A stretch of 64,000 nt of DNA from Stenogyne calaminthoides (GCA_037126765.1 JBBCBC010000027.1:8828406-8892405), one strand, 5' to 3'; numbered from the stretch's first letter, positions 46,086 to 58,715 are shown. Notes: generated by a model from the letters alone, not told the origin. A program made the numbers and translations.

Positions 46086-47518
46086 CAAACTGATGCAACA
46101 TTAATTCGATAAAAAGCAATAAACAACACCAGTTTATAGTGGTTCAGAGAAAGCTTTTTCGAGAAATTCACTACTTCTCCTCTAGAGTTTTCTCGACTAC
46201 TCCGCCGTAGTTTACTAACTCTTTACAACTCTTCTCACCAACAAACACACTCCAACTACCTTCTCAAGGGTTTGGGGTTTCTCGGTTGGCTTCCAACTAG
46301 GATGAGATATCCTTTACAATGAAGTACAATGCAAAGGGTTAGGATATCTCGACTAAGCTTTGGATAAGTCTTATCAAGCTAGGCTTAGTATAGTGAGCTC
46401 TCTTCGAAATAAAGCACTTGGGAAATTCTAAGTTTTTCGAGTGCTTCAACTTCTTGATAATAAGTTTGAGCTCTTGAGTTATGATAAATTTCCGTGACCT
46501 TACAATGTAGAGGGTCATCAGTATTTATAGGCATACACCAAGGTCACTCTTGAAAACTATCCGTTGGAGAGATAGCTTCGTGAGTTTCCTCTTATAGTGT
46601 GTGAGGAACGGCTATATTTAGGGTTTGAAACTCCCTAACACGTTTTAGGCAATAACCTTTCATGTAGCCGGTCTTCACTTTTTGCGATCCGAACTTTGTA
46701 CATCCGCATCTTTTTTTTGAATTTATCTTTATCGGTGTCGATGATGGCATGATGTTGTCTTCCTCTTTTTGACTTTTGTCTCCAGTTAAGGTAGACACCT
46801 TCAACGGCTCTTTTGGTTACAACCTCTGAGTTGTTATAACCTTAACAACACTCTGACTTAGTACCTTTAGTTCTGCATGGGAATGTCTTGGGCAATATTT
46901 ATTATCTAAGGAATCTTGATCTTCTCAGTATTGCGTCCTTCAGATAGATATATTCAGTGCCTCGGAACATTCAGGTTTGTACTGAGCATTCAGTACATTA
47001 TTGAGTCTTCAGTAATTACCGTGCCTTCAATATTCTTGATCTTGGGTCTTGATCTTGATCTTGCGTCTTGAGTCTTCTCGAGTCTTGAGTGGTCTTCGAG
47101 TCTTGAGTCTTCCGAGTCTTGAGTCTTCGAGTCTTAGAGTCTTTCGAGTCTTTACGTCTTCGAGTCTTGAGTCTTTCGAAGTCTTCAGAGATATCGAGTC
47201 TTCATGCCGAAGTCTTGATTCCTCGGATTTCACATCGAAGTCTTCAAAGATCTCGGATTTCATCGAAGTCTTCAGATACTCAGTTTCTCACTGAGTCTTC
47301 AGAAACTTCTGTTTCTTCAGAAACATACTGATTTCTTCAGAGTCTTCAGAACCTATCCTGATCTATATCTGCTGACTATACATTTTGCAGATAACATCTT
47401 GAATACTCTAAAACTGAATCCTGACTCAACTATCAAGATCATTCTGAACATGTCATACTCAGGGGTTTTGGGATCTTAATCAAAATCATATATCTTTTAT
47501 TAAATTCATCTCCCAACA
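46086..47518 (-). repeat. 5' LTR of B, U3-side part
   Basis: Continues the LTR after element F and ends CATCTCCCAACA at the TACAA duplication. The TATA box is at 46522-46529, and a long GAGTCTT array lies at 47040-47345. It is about 200 bases shorter than the 3' LTR because the tandem repeat near 46155-46230 is contracted. Confidence 0.9.
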
Positions 47519-48823
47519 TACAAGAATTAGACCTCAGTGGTGCGTTGTTTCTTAATCTCCGTCACTTAAATAGGATCGTGTGAAATTAATAACTATTGCT
47601 TTGACTTATGATGGGAAGAGAGTCAATGCGATTCGATACCTTATATCTTGGGCAATATTATTAATTACATGACGATTGCTGACATTTAATACGGAGAATC
47701 GCGTGCAAGTACGTCTTGCTTGATTTGTCCCCTTGGTGGGCTCATATCCTTTATCATGTCAAATCTTGCAAGTGGAAATTTATTTCCGGCATGGATAATA
47801 ATGTTGAGTTGTCTTTACTCCAAGGACAAAGATATTAATTAATATAAAGCTTGTTCAGTGGCTTAATTAATTAATGGACTAAGATAATCTTAAACGCGGG
47901 AAATAATGACCGGGAGCCATGTTATATGTGAAATCGTAATATGGGTTAAGATGGATAGTTCAATATTAATTTTATAGTGGAGTAAATTAATATTAATGGA
48001 CTTGAATAATATTTGGCCCAAAATATTAAAGCTTCATAGTCCATTGGAGGTCCAATCTTAATTCCCCTAAAGGTCCCCCAAATAGCCCAAAATAAAGTCC
48101 AATTAATGAGAGAGAGAAGAAAATATTCTTGCTATATTTCCATGTAGTAATTTTCGAAAATTATGTAAATAATAGGAAGAAAAGATTGTCTTGATTTTCT
48201 TGTAGATATTTTATAGAAAGAGATAATTATTATCCCATAAATTCAAGATGTCAAATCTTGACTCCTTATATTTTGTTAATTTCGAAAATATCAAGGTAGA
48301 AGAGGGAAGGAGATTTTTATGGAAAATTTAATTAAGGAGAAAAGAATATAGGAGATATATTCAAGATTTCTTGGAGACCAAGAAAAGATTTTCTTCCTTA
48401 TTTTTCCAACCTTAATTTTCGTCCCCCTCCTCCCTATTTATAGGGGATGAGCTCTTCATTCCCAGGTGCAATTCCATGTGTTGGAAATATTAGAAATCCA
48501 CAAAGGTGGTAGCAAAATATTTTATTTCTCTCCCATTAAAATCGTTCGTTGAAATCTTCCCACCAGATAACGTTCGTGGACTTTGGGGATATATTTGGGA
48601 AGACTCTTGGGTTGATTCATCCGATTGATTCTTCAAGAGGTTAGTAATTCCGTAACTCCTAGTTCCGCATGTTTAGGACTTACGTGAATTATGTGTACGC
48701 ATGTTGTTTATTATTATGTTGAATTGATTTAGGATTAATTCATGTTAGTAATTAATTGTTTAATTTAAATATATATTTAAATAATCACCTCGAATAGATT
48801 CGGGCACCCCGTTTTTCCAAACA
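47519..48823 (+). repeat. 3' LTR of C, second part
   Basis: Resumes after the TACAA duplication (47519-47523) and ends TTTTTCCAAACA. The C target duplication ATGTG follows at 48824-48828. Confidence 0.93.
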
Positions 48824-49151
48824 ATGTGTGGGATGATGAACTTTGACCATGACCGACGCTTGCACCCGTCTATAGGTAGATATGGCTTAGATTCGGTTCA
48901 TCACGAAGTGCATGTATGTGGTAGTTGAGCCAAGAATATTATTCATTCCTCAATGTAGATTTAGAGAGAATACTCATCTTCTCATCATAATTGGATCAAA
49001 GTCATCGGCCGATGCACGTCAACTTAGACTTTGTGGGTAAGTGTGACATACATGATCAATTAGTGATTAAAGATAATATGATTAAGTTATTTGAATAGAC
49101 ACTTCATGACTTAATCGAGTATTCGCGAATGAAAGGAGGAAATCGTAATAG

Positions 49152-50842
49152 TGTTGGGGTTATACTGAAAAGTATGTTTTTACTTTGTATAACCAAACTG
49201 AAGTTTCTTATTTATTTACTGAAATAAATTATTTAATCATTGTTGCATTAAATATGAATGAGTGTTATATATGTTTATTGCAAACCCGTTCAATAAGACA
49301 GTACGTATTACGTTGTAGTTAATTTGGTGATATCCGATCACTGAAGATCAAATTAATAGCCCTCGTAATTAAGTACAAATTCACAACCCAGATGGAAATT
49401 AACGAACCATCATGAACTGCTGAAGTGTGAGACCCAGATTGGTCTGTCTTGACTAAGGGATCACACTAGCACATTTAGATGCGCTGAATGAGGACCTACA
49501 GGAGGACAAATTCTTCGGTACTGGATATACAAGAATTAGACCTCAGTGGTGCGTTGTTTCTTAATCTCCATCCCTTAAATAGGATCGTGTGAAATTAATA
49601 ACTATTGCTTTGACTTATGATGGGAAGAGAGTCAATGCGATTCGATACCTTATATCTTGGGCAATATTATTAATTACATGACGATTGCTGACATTTAATA
49701 CGGAGAATCGCGTGCAAGTACGTCTTGCTTGATTTGTCCCCTTGGTGGGCTCATATCCTTTATCATGTCAAATCTTGCAAGTGGAAATTTATTTCCGGCA
49801 TGGATAATAATGTTGAGTTGTCTTTACTCCAAGGACAAAGATATTAATTAATATAAAGCTTGTTCAGTGGCTTAATTAATTAATGGACTAAGATAATCTT
49901 AAACGCGGGAAATAATGACCGGGAGCCATGTTATATGTGAAATCGTAATATGGGTTAAGATGGATAGTTCAATATTAATTTTATAGTGGAGTAAATTAAT
50001 ATTAATGGATTTGAATAATATTTGGCCCAAAATATTAAAGCTTCATAGTCCATTGGATGTCCAATCTCAATTCTCCTAAAGGCCCCCCAAATAGCCCAAA
50101 ATAAGTCCAATTAATGAGAGAGAATAAAATATGCTTGCTATATTTCCAAGTGTAATTTTCGAAAATCTTGTCTATTAAAGGAAGAAAAGATTGTCTTGAT
50201 TTTCTTGTAGATATTTTATGGAAAGAGATAATTATTGTAGGAATACATAATTATCCCATAAATTCAAGAAATCAAATCTTGACTCATTTATTAGTGTAAA
50301 TTTTTGAAAATATAGGTAGAAGAGGGGAAAGAGATTTTTATGGAAAATTTAATTAGGGAGAAAAAAATATAGGAGATATATTCAAGATTTCTTGGAGACC
50401 AAGAAAAGATTTTCTTCCTTATTTTCCTAGCCCTATTTTTCGCCCCTCTCCTCCCTATTTATAGGGGATGAACTCTTCATTCCCAAGTGCAATTCCATGT
50501 GTTGGAAATATTAGAAATCCACAAAGGTGGTGCAAAATATTTAAATTCTCTCCCATTAAAATCGTTCGTTGAAATCTTCCCAACGGATAGCGTTCGTGGA
50601 CTTTGGGGATATATTTGGGAAGGCTCTTGGGTTGATTCATCCGTTTGATTCTTCAAGAGGTTAGTAATTCCGTAACTCCTAGTTCCGCATGTTTAGGATT
50701 TACGTGAATTATGTGTACGCATGTTGTTTATTATTATGTTGAATTGATTTAGGATTAATTAATGTTAGTAATTAACTGTTTAATTTAAATATGTATTTAA
50801 ATAATCACCTCGAATAGATCCGGGACCCCGATTTTCCCAACA
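49152..50842 (+). repeat. Solo LTR-C in LTR-A1
   Basis: 1691 bp, TGTTGGGGTTATAC to TTTCCCAACA, with the duplication AATAG at 49147-49151 and 50843-50847. No internal sequence remains. It lies about 320 bases from the right end of element C, in the same orientation. Confidence 0.95.
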
Positions 50843-51377
50843 AATAGCCCATGTTTCAGTTACAAGTAGTTGCACATTTCTTGCAACTTACCTCATATAT
50901 TTAGAATGTCTGATTTATTGTCTAGGGTTCAATTAAGACCGTTAATTTGACTAATCGCTCGATATATGAGGGCCCATGGGTCACACAATAAGTAATGGTT
51001 GTTTACTAATTATAGTTGGTTGATTAAATATTAAATTAGATTTAATATTTAATTTATGGAGAAGTAATTAATAATAGATTAATTTGGAATTAATTTTTAT
51101 TAATGTTTAATTAAATTAAATTTAATTAAATAAGAATTTCCAATAATAATATTTGGAATATTATTATAGGATTTAATATATATGGAATCAAGTCCGTAGA
51201 GATTTGATATACATGGAATGAAATCCGTAGAGATTTTATATGTGGGAAAAAAATCTAAGAGATTTATTTTATTAGGATTTTTCCTAATAAAGGTTAGCTT
51301 AAGATTTACGTTGAGCCTCTCCTATATATATGAGAGCTCTTGGGAATTCATAATACGTGAGTTTATATTTTCTCCAT

Positions 51378-53330
51378 TGTTGGGAGATGAATTTAATAAA
51401 GATATATGATTTTGATTTGATCCCAAAACCCCTGAGTATGACATGTTCAGAATGATCTTGAAAGTTGAGTCAGAATTCAATTTTTAGAATATTCAGGATG
51501 TTATCTGCAGAATGTATAGTCAGCAGATATAGTTCAGATAGTTATCAAGACTAAATAGGATATCGAAAGTAAATCAACTATTTCTTTGAGAAGATGGGAA
51601 GACATCACCAGATAAACTACAAAGATTCGTAAGACTCAAGACACAAAAAGATCAAGACCGAGAAACTAAAGATCAAGAATATCAAAGGCACAAGAATTAA
51701 TCAAGACTCAAAGATTATCATTGAATGCTCAAGATTGAACCCGAATGTTTCGAGGCACCTTTGAATATATCTTGAGAAGGATCACATACTCGAATAGATC
51801 GCGATTCCTTATAAAATAGATATTTGCCAAAACATTCAAATGGACTAAAAAGGAACTAAGTCGGAAGTTGTTGTTAAGGTTATATCAAACTCGAGTTTGT
51901 AACCAAAAAGATGGATTGAAGGTGTTTACCTTTAAGTGGAGACAAAAAGTTAAAAAAAGGAAGACAATGACCATCATATTTGGCCTAACAAAAGGATGTG
52001 TCTCTGAAAAAGGATGTCGGTGTACAAAAGTTCCCAAATAGCGCAAAAAGTGAAGACCGGCTACATGAAAGGCTATTGCCAGAAAGTGTTAGGGAGTTTC
52101 AAACCCTAAATATAAATCTTTCACACACCACAAGAGGGAACTCACGGTCTTGTCTCTCCAACGGATAGTTTTCAAAGAGTGACCTTGGTGTATGCCTATA
52201 AATATTGGTGACCCTCTACATTGTAAGGTTACGGGAAATTTATCATAAATTTTAAGAGATCAAGCTTATTCTTGTAAAAGTTAAAAGCATTTTAAAAACT
52301 TAGAATTTCCCAAGTGCTTCAATATTGAAGAGAGCTCACTATACTAAGATTTAGCTTGATAAGAATTATCCAAAGCTTAGTCGAGATATCCTAACCCTTT
52401 GCATTGTGCTTCATTGTAAAGGATATCTCATCCTAGTTGAAAACCAACCAAGAAACCCCAAACCCTTGTGAAGGTAGTTGAGTGTGTTTGTTGGTGAGAA
52501 GTGTTGTAAAGAGTTAGTAAACTACGCGGAGTAGTCGAGAAAACTCTAGAGGAGAAGTTAGTAAGAACTGGGGTAGTCCGAAATCCGTTTGTGTGTGATT
52601 AAGTAAGTAAACTACGGAGGTAGTCGAAAACTCAAGGTCGGGTTGAGTAAGTAAACCACGGAGTAGTAAGAAAAACTCAGGGCGATTGAGTAAGTAAATT
52701 CACGAGGGGTTAGTAAAAAGCCCATTTTGGTTGATAGTGAATTTTTAAAGAGTCGGGAGAATGGACGTAGGAGCTTTGAGTCAACAAAACCACTATAATT
52801 CTTTGTGGTTCTTTATTGCTTTTCTTATATCAGGCTTATATTTAGATTGACTTGATTTTGAAAGCATACTTTTAATCGATATTAATTTGGAATCAATCAT
52901 TGAAGTTGCATAAGTGAATCACAAAATCAATCACTATTTCATAAAGGGAAGGTTTTTAAAGAAAGCTAAAACGAGTATAATCTTAAGGGCCAAATATTTA
53001 AGACGATCGAAAGTAGCTTAATAATAGATAGTTACCAAACCGAACTTTTCTTCCGAGGATTCAATTAAGTTAGTTATCCGATCCAAGCAACTTCAGATCT
53101 CGACAGTATTTGGAATATTATTGGGATTATTCGAGGTTTGGAAAAGTTCGTAGAGATTTGCCTACAAGAGACTTTGACTCGAGAGATTTATATGTGGCTT
53201 CTCGTAACCTAATCATCGTTAGGATTATCGAATAAAAAGGTGACCTCAAGAAGAAAAAAAGTTTTAAAAACACTAAACACGTGTATTCCCCCCCATACAC
53301 GTGTAAGACTCGTTTGCACCGGGACCAACA
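51378..53330 (+). repeat. Solo LTR-B in LTR-A1
   Basis: 1953 bp, TGTTGGGAGATG to GGGACCAACA, with the duplication TCCAT at 51373-51377 and 53331-53335. The TATA box is at 52197-52204, the tandem array at about 52510-52720 and the shared block at about 52755-52820. It is the most diverged LTR-B here. Confidence 0.94.
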
Positions 53331-53577
53331 TCCATAAAATCTCAAAGTTAGAATTTTCTTCAAAAGCAAATTCATAAGGGATTCAACGCCGCAAATATGT
53401 GCTTGATTAGTGCTTATTTGTTATGTGGATACCATAGTTGAGGAATCCGTGTACGAATTGCTATAAGAATTCTATTTACGTTTACTCACATGCAATTAAT
53501 TGTTCGTTGTTGGTGAACTGTTTATTTCCACTGCGCATGTATTGCGTATTTACGTGCCTTGAAATTCCAACAGTTGA

Positions 53578-54815
53578 GTCTGTGGTAGTCTCTTGTTTGG
53601 AACTATTCCACCTAACCGCCCCACCATTGAGAGTGAACACATAGCCTGACTGAGATTTGTAATCATCACAGTCAGATTGGAAACTTGCGTCCGCATAACC
53701 AGTAGCACCTAGTTCTGACTGACCTCCATAGACCAAGAAATAATCTTTAGTACGTCTAAGGTACTTGAGAATGTTCTTTACAGCAATCCAGTGAGGTTCA
53801 CCCGGATTCTGTTGGTATCTTCTAGTGGTGCTGACAGCGAAGGCCACAGTGCAAGTCATGGCGTACATGATGGACCCAATTGCAGATGCATATAGTATGT
53901 CCTTCATGCGCCGGATATCAGCGTCCGTGGAAGGAAAAACCTTCTTAGACAACTTTATCCCATGACATGCCGGTAGAGAACCTCTTTTAGAGTTCTCCCT
54001 CGCGAATCGCTTCAACACCTTATCTACGTAGGTGGACTGTGACAGCCCCAACATCTTCTTGAATCTATTCTTATGGATCTTGATCCCTAAGATATAGCAG
54101 ACTTCACCAAGATCCTTCATCATGAAGGTCTTTGACAACCATTCTTTCACGGACTGCATGAGTGGGATATTGTTTCCCATAATCAGTATGTCATCCACAT
54201 ACACAACTATGAAAACAATATTCTTCCCACTCATCAAATGAAGTCAAATGATTTGACAGCCTCATCAAATTGGATATTCCAACTCCTAGAAGCTTGCTTC
54301 AATCCATAAATGAATCGTTTAAGCTTCCACACAAGATTGGATATTGGCTTTGATATGAAACCTTCCGGTTGAGTCATAAATACTTCCTTATCAATGTTCT
54401 CATTGAGGAAAACTGTTTTGACATCCATCTGCCAATTCTCGTAATCAAGGTGTGCTGCTACCGCAAGTAAAATTAGAATGAATTTGATTTTAGCAACTGG
54501 TGAGAAGGTCTCGTCATAGTCAATGCCTTCGCGTTGACTATAACCTTTCGCCACCAATCTAGCCTTGTAGGTTTGTACCTTGCCATTTGCATCGGTCTTA
54601 CTCTTGTAGACCCATTTGCAACCTATGAGTTTGACCCCTTTTGGCAACTCAACCAAGTCCCAGACTTGATTGGTGTACATTGAGTCCGTCTCGGATTTCA
54701 TGGCTTCATGCCACTTCTCCACGTCATCATGTTCCTCCACGAGGAAACCATAATATCTGGTGATCGGATTATAAACTCTAGTGTACTTATGGAGTTGTGG
54801 TTGTTCAGGCTGCAC
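53578..54815 (-). pseudogene. Element D reverse transcriptase and RNase H N-terminus
   Basis: On the minus strand: GFLVEEHDDVEKWHEAM, GCKWVYKSKTD, ARLVAKGYSQREGIDYDETF, QMDVKTVFLNE, the YVDD box (VVYVDDILIMGNN near 54205), MKDLGEVCYILGIKI and KYLRRTKDYFLVYGG, then RNase H with ADASFQSD and KSQSGYVFTLNGG. It runs to the LTR-A1 insertion and resumes at 356. About ten codons are missing just before YVDD near 54236, which shifts the frame. It is the best preserved RT in the window. Confidence 0.92.
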
Positions 54816-54942
54816 ATCCTAATCGTGAAAATTTTGTGGTACAGCGATTTCATTGTTGACCGGGAAGGCCTCAAGAGCAACACTTCCGGATGCTCCTTGA
54901 GCACTTCCGGATGCCTCTTGAGCAGGAGTTTGAACTATGTTG
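54816..54942 (-). pseudogene. Element D integrase-RT linker, 3' part
   Basis: Open minus-strand frame with a GSAQGASGS repeat-like stretch and one stop (NFHD*). It is interrupted by LTR-A2 and resumes at 56547 in frame (RTPSRLNENN). Confidence 0.7.
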
Positions 54943-56546
54943 TGTTATTGTTAGTGTCCTAGAGACAATCTATTGTAAGGACATAATACTCGATGATATT
55001 CAATTTGATTTAATATTATAGTTCATTTAATATTAATGTATAGCAATACACTTGTTTGGATACTATGTTTGATTGTTTGCATTTATTCATACAAGTGTTT
55101 CCATGAGTCATTGTTGTCATTGAGGTCGTGAGAACTCAGATGACTTAAGCATGATTCTCAAATAGCCCCGACCAAGGATCATCAAGAATGAGATATTGAT
55201 GATGCAATGGAGATTGGTGTGCGATCTGCATCATACTCTTAGAGAGTGTAGTAAGATCTCACTTACTACAAGATACTAGGTATCTCATGATGGATGCACA
55301 AATACCTTAGAGGGTATTGGTATACCCATCCGAAAAATCGTTTGATGTATTTCCACTATATGTATCTACGGGTGTCTCGATTAGTGGGAGCGATGTGATA
55401 CTCCTTTGACTTGAGGTAAATATGCACGACATGTGTGGAGTGATGAACTTTGACCATGACCGACACTTGCACCCGTCTATGGGTAGATATAGCTTGGATT
55501 GGGTTCATCACGAAGTGCATGTGCGTGATAATTGAGCCAAGAATAGGATTCATTCCTCAATGTGGATTTAGAGAGAATACTCACCTTCTCATCATAATTG
55601 GATTAAAATCATCGGCTGATGCACGACAACTTAGACTTTGTGGCTTAGTGTGACATACATGATCAATTAGTGATTAGAGATAATATGGTTAAGTTATTTG
55701 AATAGACACTTCATCATGTTCAAGACTTAATCGAGTATTTACGAATGAAAGGAGGAAATCGTAATAGCCCATGTTTCAGTTACAGGTAGTTGCACGTTTC
55801 TCGCAACGTACCTCATATATTGAGAATGTCTTATTTATTCTCTAGGGTTCAATTAAGACCGTTAGTTTGAATAATCGCTCGATATATGAGGGTCTATGGG
55901 TCACACAACAAGTAGTTCCCTTTTACGGATTATAGTTGGTTGATTAAATGTTAAATTGTATTTAATATTTAATTTATGGAGAATTAATTAATAATAGATT
56001 ATTTTGGAATTAATTATTATTAATATTTAATTAAATTTGATTTAATTAAATAGGATTCCCAATAATAATATATGGAATATTATTTTAGGATTTAATATAT
56101 ATGGAATAAAATCCGTAGAGATTTGATATACATGGGAATTAAATCTGTAGAGATTTTATGTATGGGAAATAAATCTAAGAGATTTATTTTATAAGATTAG
56201 AGATTTTATTTCCTAATCAGGTTAACTTAAGATTTAAGTTGGGCCTCTTATATATATATGAGTTCTTGGGAATTCACAAATAACGTTAATTCATTATTCT
56301 CTCCATAAGATCTAGAGTTAGATTTTTCCTAGCAAATTCATCTCGGGGTTCAACGCTGGCAAATCTGTGCAAGTCCGTGAATGGGGATTACATGGATACC
56401 ATAGTAGAGAAATATGCGTACGATTTACAGTAAAATTTCTCTTTATGTTTATACGTATTCAATTATGCAATTACGTGTTCGTTGTTGGTGAACTATTTAT
56501 TTCGATGCGCATGTATTACGTGTTTACGTGCCTCTAAATTCCAATA
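54943..56546 (+). repeat. Solo LTR-A2 in element D
   Basis: 1604 bp, TGTTATTGTTAGTGTCC to AATTCCAATA (terminal CA mutated). The duplication TGTTG is at 54938-54942 and 56547-56551. It is uninterrupted, so it serves as the reference for LTR-A. A TATA-like run is at 56249-56258. Confidence 0.93.
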
Positions 56547-56874
56547 TGTTGTTCTCATTCAGCCTACTTGGAGTTCGTTGTTCGGGAAATGCAACTCCAA
56601 TTATGCTCCCACTGGCTGAAAGAGGATCACTTAGCGATAAACTTCCACCATGTGGGCTGCTAAATGCTCCCACTAACAATAAAAATATACGAGAAAAACA
56701 GTGTTAGTTAAACAAGTGAAATAAAGAAGAACATTGTTTTCATTTTAAAAATGAGAAGATGATTGTCAACCTCCATGAATTTTATAAAATTTATGCATTT
56801 TAAACTAAATGGGTTTAAATAAAAAAGACCAGTTCAGGTGTTCACATTAAAATCTAGTGAACTTTTGAACCCCC
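56547..56874 (-). other. Junction of D linker and E internal region
   Basis: On the minus strand, the E PBS is followed by an AT-rich leader. By 56700 or so the sequence is an open Ser/Gly/Pro-rich frame (SPHGGSLSLSDPLSASGS) that flows into the D linker. About 250 codons of D integrase and most of E are missing, so a deletion fused the two. The exact joint cannot be placed by eye. Confidence 0.5.
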
Positions 56875-56886
56875 GCTCTGATACCA
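56875..56886 (-). other. Primer binding site of E
   Basis: The minus strand reads TGGTATCAGAGC, two bases after the LTR-E end GGGACCAACA. This shows LTR-E2 is a 5' LTR, not a solo LTR. Confidence 0.9.
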
Positions 56887-56888
56887 CT

Positions 56889-58171
56889 TGTTGGTCCCGA
56901 AAAACCCGATTTAAAACTCGTAAAATCTCAATGGGAGGTGACTTAATTTTTTTTTTCGAATGTGTTATGCAGATTTGCTAAAGTATGTATGACAGTTAAT
57001 ATGAAAGCAAATAAGAACACACGTATTTTTATAGTGGTTCGGACAACTCGTCCTACATCCACTCTTCCCTTCATGGGGCACCAACTTAACCAACAGATGT
57101 TTACCGAGTTCTCCTTTAAGGGATCGCCTACCCTCCATCGCGATTGCTTAGATGTTTACCGAGTTCTCACTCAAACGGGACTTATCACCCTCACGGGATC
57201 GCTTTACCCTCCCTTTTTGGGATTCTTTAGATGTTTACCGAGTTCACACTCACTTACAAACTTAATCGATCGATTTGGGTAAGGTTTGTTTGGTTTCAAC
57301 TAGGTTGAGATTTTCCTTACATTTGTTTAGCCTCAATGCTAAGGATGGGAAAATCTCTCTAAGCTTAGGATATAGCATTTGTGCTTAGATATAGGGTAGA
57401 ACACATTTGAATATATGTGTGTATTTCTTCCTCTGTGTTCTATGAATGAAGTTGCTTGAATATTTGGCTTTAATTTCACTTTGCAGATCCTCCATTATCT
57501 TCTTTTTGAAGATAGTGCAATGTATTTATAGTGTGGATTTAAATATTACCTTTGGAAAGTAATATTCAAATCCATACTAATAACTTCCACTTTTTTTTTT
57601 TTGTCCTTTTGCACTTTTCCTGCGACTTTATGTCACATCAATATGTGTGTTGTCTTCTTATGGCCAACTTTTGTGTGTGTCTAACGGATCCGATCACGGC
57701 TCGACATTCGTTCATCTCTTTCGATTTTGGTCACCGATCCGTCCATTTGAAATCTGATCCGTAGAAATCGGTCCGCAGATTTACGGTGTCTTGAAATCTT
57801 TATTCATCGATCTGAAATTGATTTCCTTCGCTCATCCGAATCGATTTCACTTTGTTCATCCGAATCGATTTCAGATTTCTTCTACTTTGATTTCGATTTC
57901 TTCACAAAGAATTTATCAGCTTTTCTTCATCACAAATCAGCATGCTTCTTCTTGTTCAGCTCATTAGTTAACTCGGAACTCATCCTACTCATCTGATCTC
58001 GATCAGCCTCGTCTGCAGCCTCGTCTGATCTCGATCATCTTCGTCTGATTTTATGAGTTCCCCCTTAACTTGTTCTCTCGTTCCCTCTCAACTTATTATC
58101 TGTAGATTATCTTAAATAACACAAGTTGATAATGTTTTGGCATAATTAATCAAAACTAAAATATCCCAACA
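56889..58171 (-). repeat. 5' LTR-E2 of truncated element E
   Basis: 1283 bp; sense runs TGTTGGGATATTTTAG to GGGACCAACA. The TATA box is at 57523-57530, a tandem array at about 57095-57255 and the shared block at about 57015-57070. It is inserted in the D integrase just after GGEYL. No second target duplication is found because the other end is deleted. Confidence 0.9.
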
Positions 58172-58715
58172 TAAGGTATTCACCTCCTCGATCTGTTCGA
58201 AGAATCTTGATACTCTTACTAAGTTGCTTTTCTACTTCAGCCTTAAACTCCTTGAATTTCTCAAATGATTCGAATTTGTGTCTCATAAGATACACATATC
58301 CGTACCTTGAGAAATCATTAGTAAAAGTGATGAAGTATCCGAGCTGACCCCTTGCTAGAGTGGGCAATGGTCCACAGACATCAGTGTGGATCAACTATAG
58401 AACTTTTTTGGCACGAACTCCTTTCCCAGAAAAGGGTTTATTGGTCATTTCGCCCTTAAGACAAGATTCACAACTTCCATAAGACTCAAAGTCGAATGAG
58501 GTTAAGTAGTCTAACTTTCTTAACCTTGCAATTCTTTTCTCGTTTGCATGACCAAGTCTACAATGCCACAAGTAAGTCGTGTTTTCATGATTACTAAGTT
58601 TGAGTCTTTTATTTTGTATATTAAGAATGTTATATCCACAATGCAACAAATATAAACCATTAGATAGAGGAGCATTTCCATACACACGACCATTAAGCGA
58701 AAAATAACAATTATT
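58172..58715 (-). pseudogene. Element D integrase, truncated
   Basis: The GAG-pre-integrase part (LWHCRLGHANEKRI, CESCLKGEM) runs into the core HTDVCGPLPT, FTNDFSRYGYVYLM and RTDRGGEYL. The second aspartate region reads FTNDFS. Element E cuts it off before the glutamate of the catalytic triad, and the rest is deleted. Confidence 0.88.

Larger units (their letters stand above)
14926..47518 (-). mobile_element. Ty1/copia element B (Sirevirus-like), minus strand
   Basis: This is a large copia element read on the minus strand, inserted in the 3' LTR of C with the duplication TACAA at 14921-14925 and 47519-47523. Order in sense: 5' LTR (47518 down to 31287, split by F), PBS, short gag, protease, integrase, RT, RNase H (split by a hAT transposon), extra reading-frame region, PPT and 3' LTR. 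Without insertions it is about 13.6 kb. The long LTRs, the coiled-coil extra frame after pol and the pol motifs suggest the Sirevirus/Maximus lineage. All frames are broken. Confidence 0.9.
857..48823 (+). mobile_element. Ty1/copia element C with nested insertions
   Basis: This is a complete-layout copia element on the plus strand: 5' LTR, PBS, gag, protease, integrase, RT, RNase H, PPT and 3' LTR. The target duplication ATGTG is at 852-856 and 48824-48828, inside LTR-A1. With insertions removed each LTR is about 1.68 kb. The 5' LTR is interrupted by LTR-E1 and by the inverted copy C'. The 3' LTR is interrupted by element B. The coding region carries several in-frame stops and one clear frameshift, so it is non-autonomous. 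Confidence 0.93.
362..53572 (+). repeat. Solo LTR-A1, split by nested insertions
   Basis: This is a single LTR of the same family as element D, opposite in orientation to D. It starts TGTTATTGTTAGTGTCC and ends TTCCAACA. The 5-bp duplication GTTGA lies at 357-361 and 53573-53577. Its own sequence is in four pieces, 362-856, 48824-49151, 50843-51377 and 53331-53572, about 1.6 kb in total, matching LTR-A2 in length and order. The pieces are separated by element C, a solo LTR-C and a solo LTR-B. A TATA-like run lies at 51323-51331. No internal region of its own remains, so it is a solo LTR left by LTR-LTR recombination, and all three insertions hit it afterwards or before that event. Confidence 0.92.

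Noticed and set aside
56889..58171. Solo LTR interpretation for LTR-E2
   Set aside because: A PBS directly follows it on the minus strand and no flanking duplication exists, so it is the 5' LTR of a truncated element.
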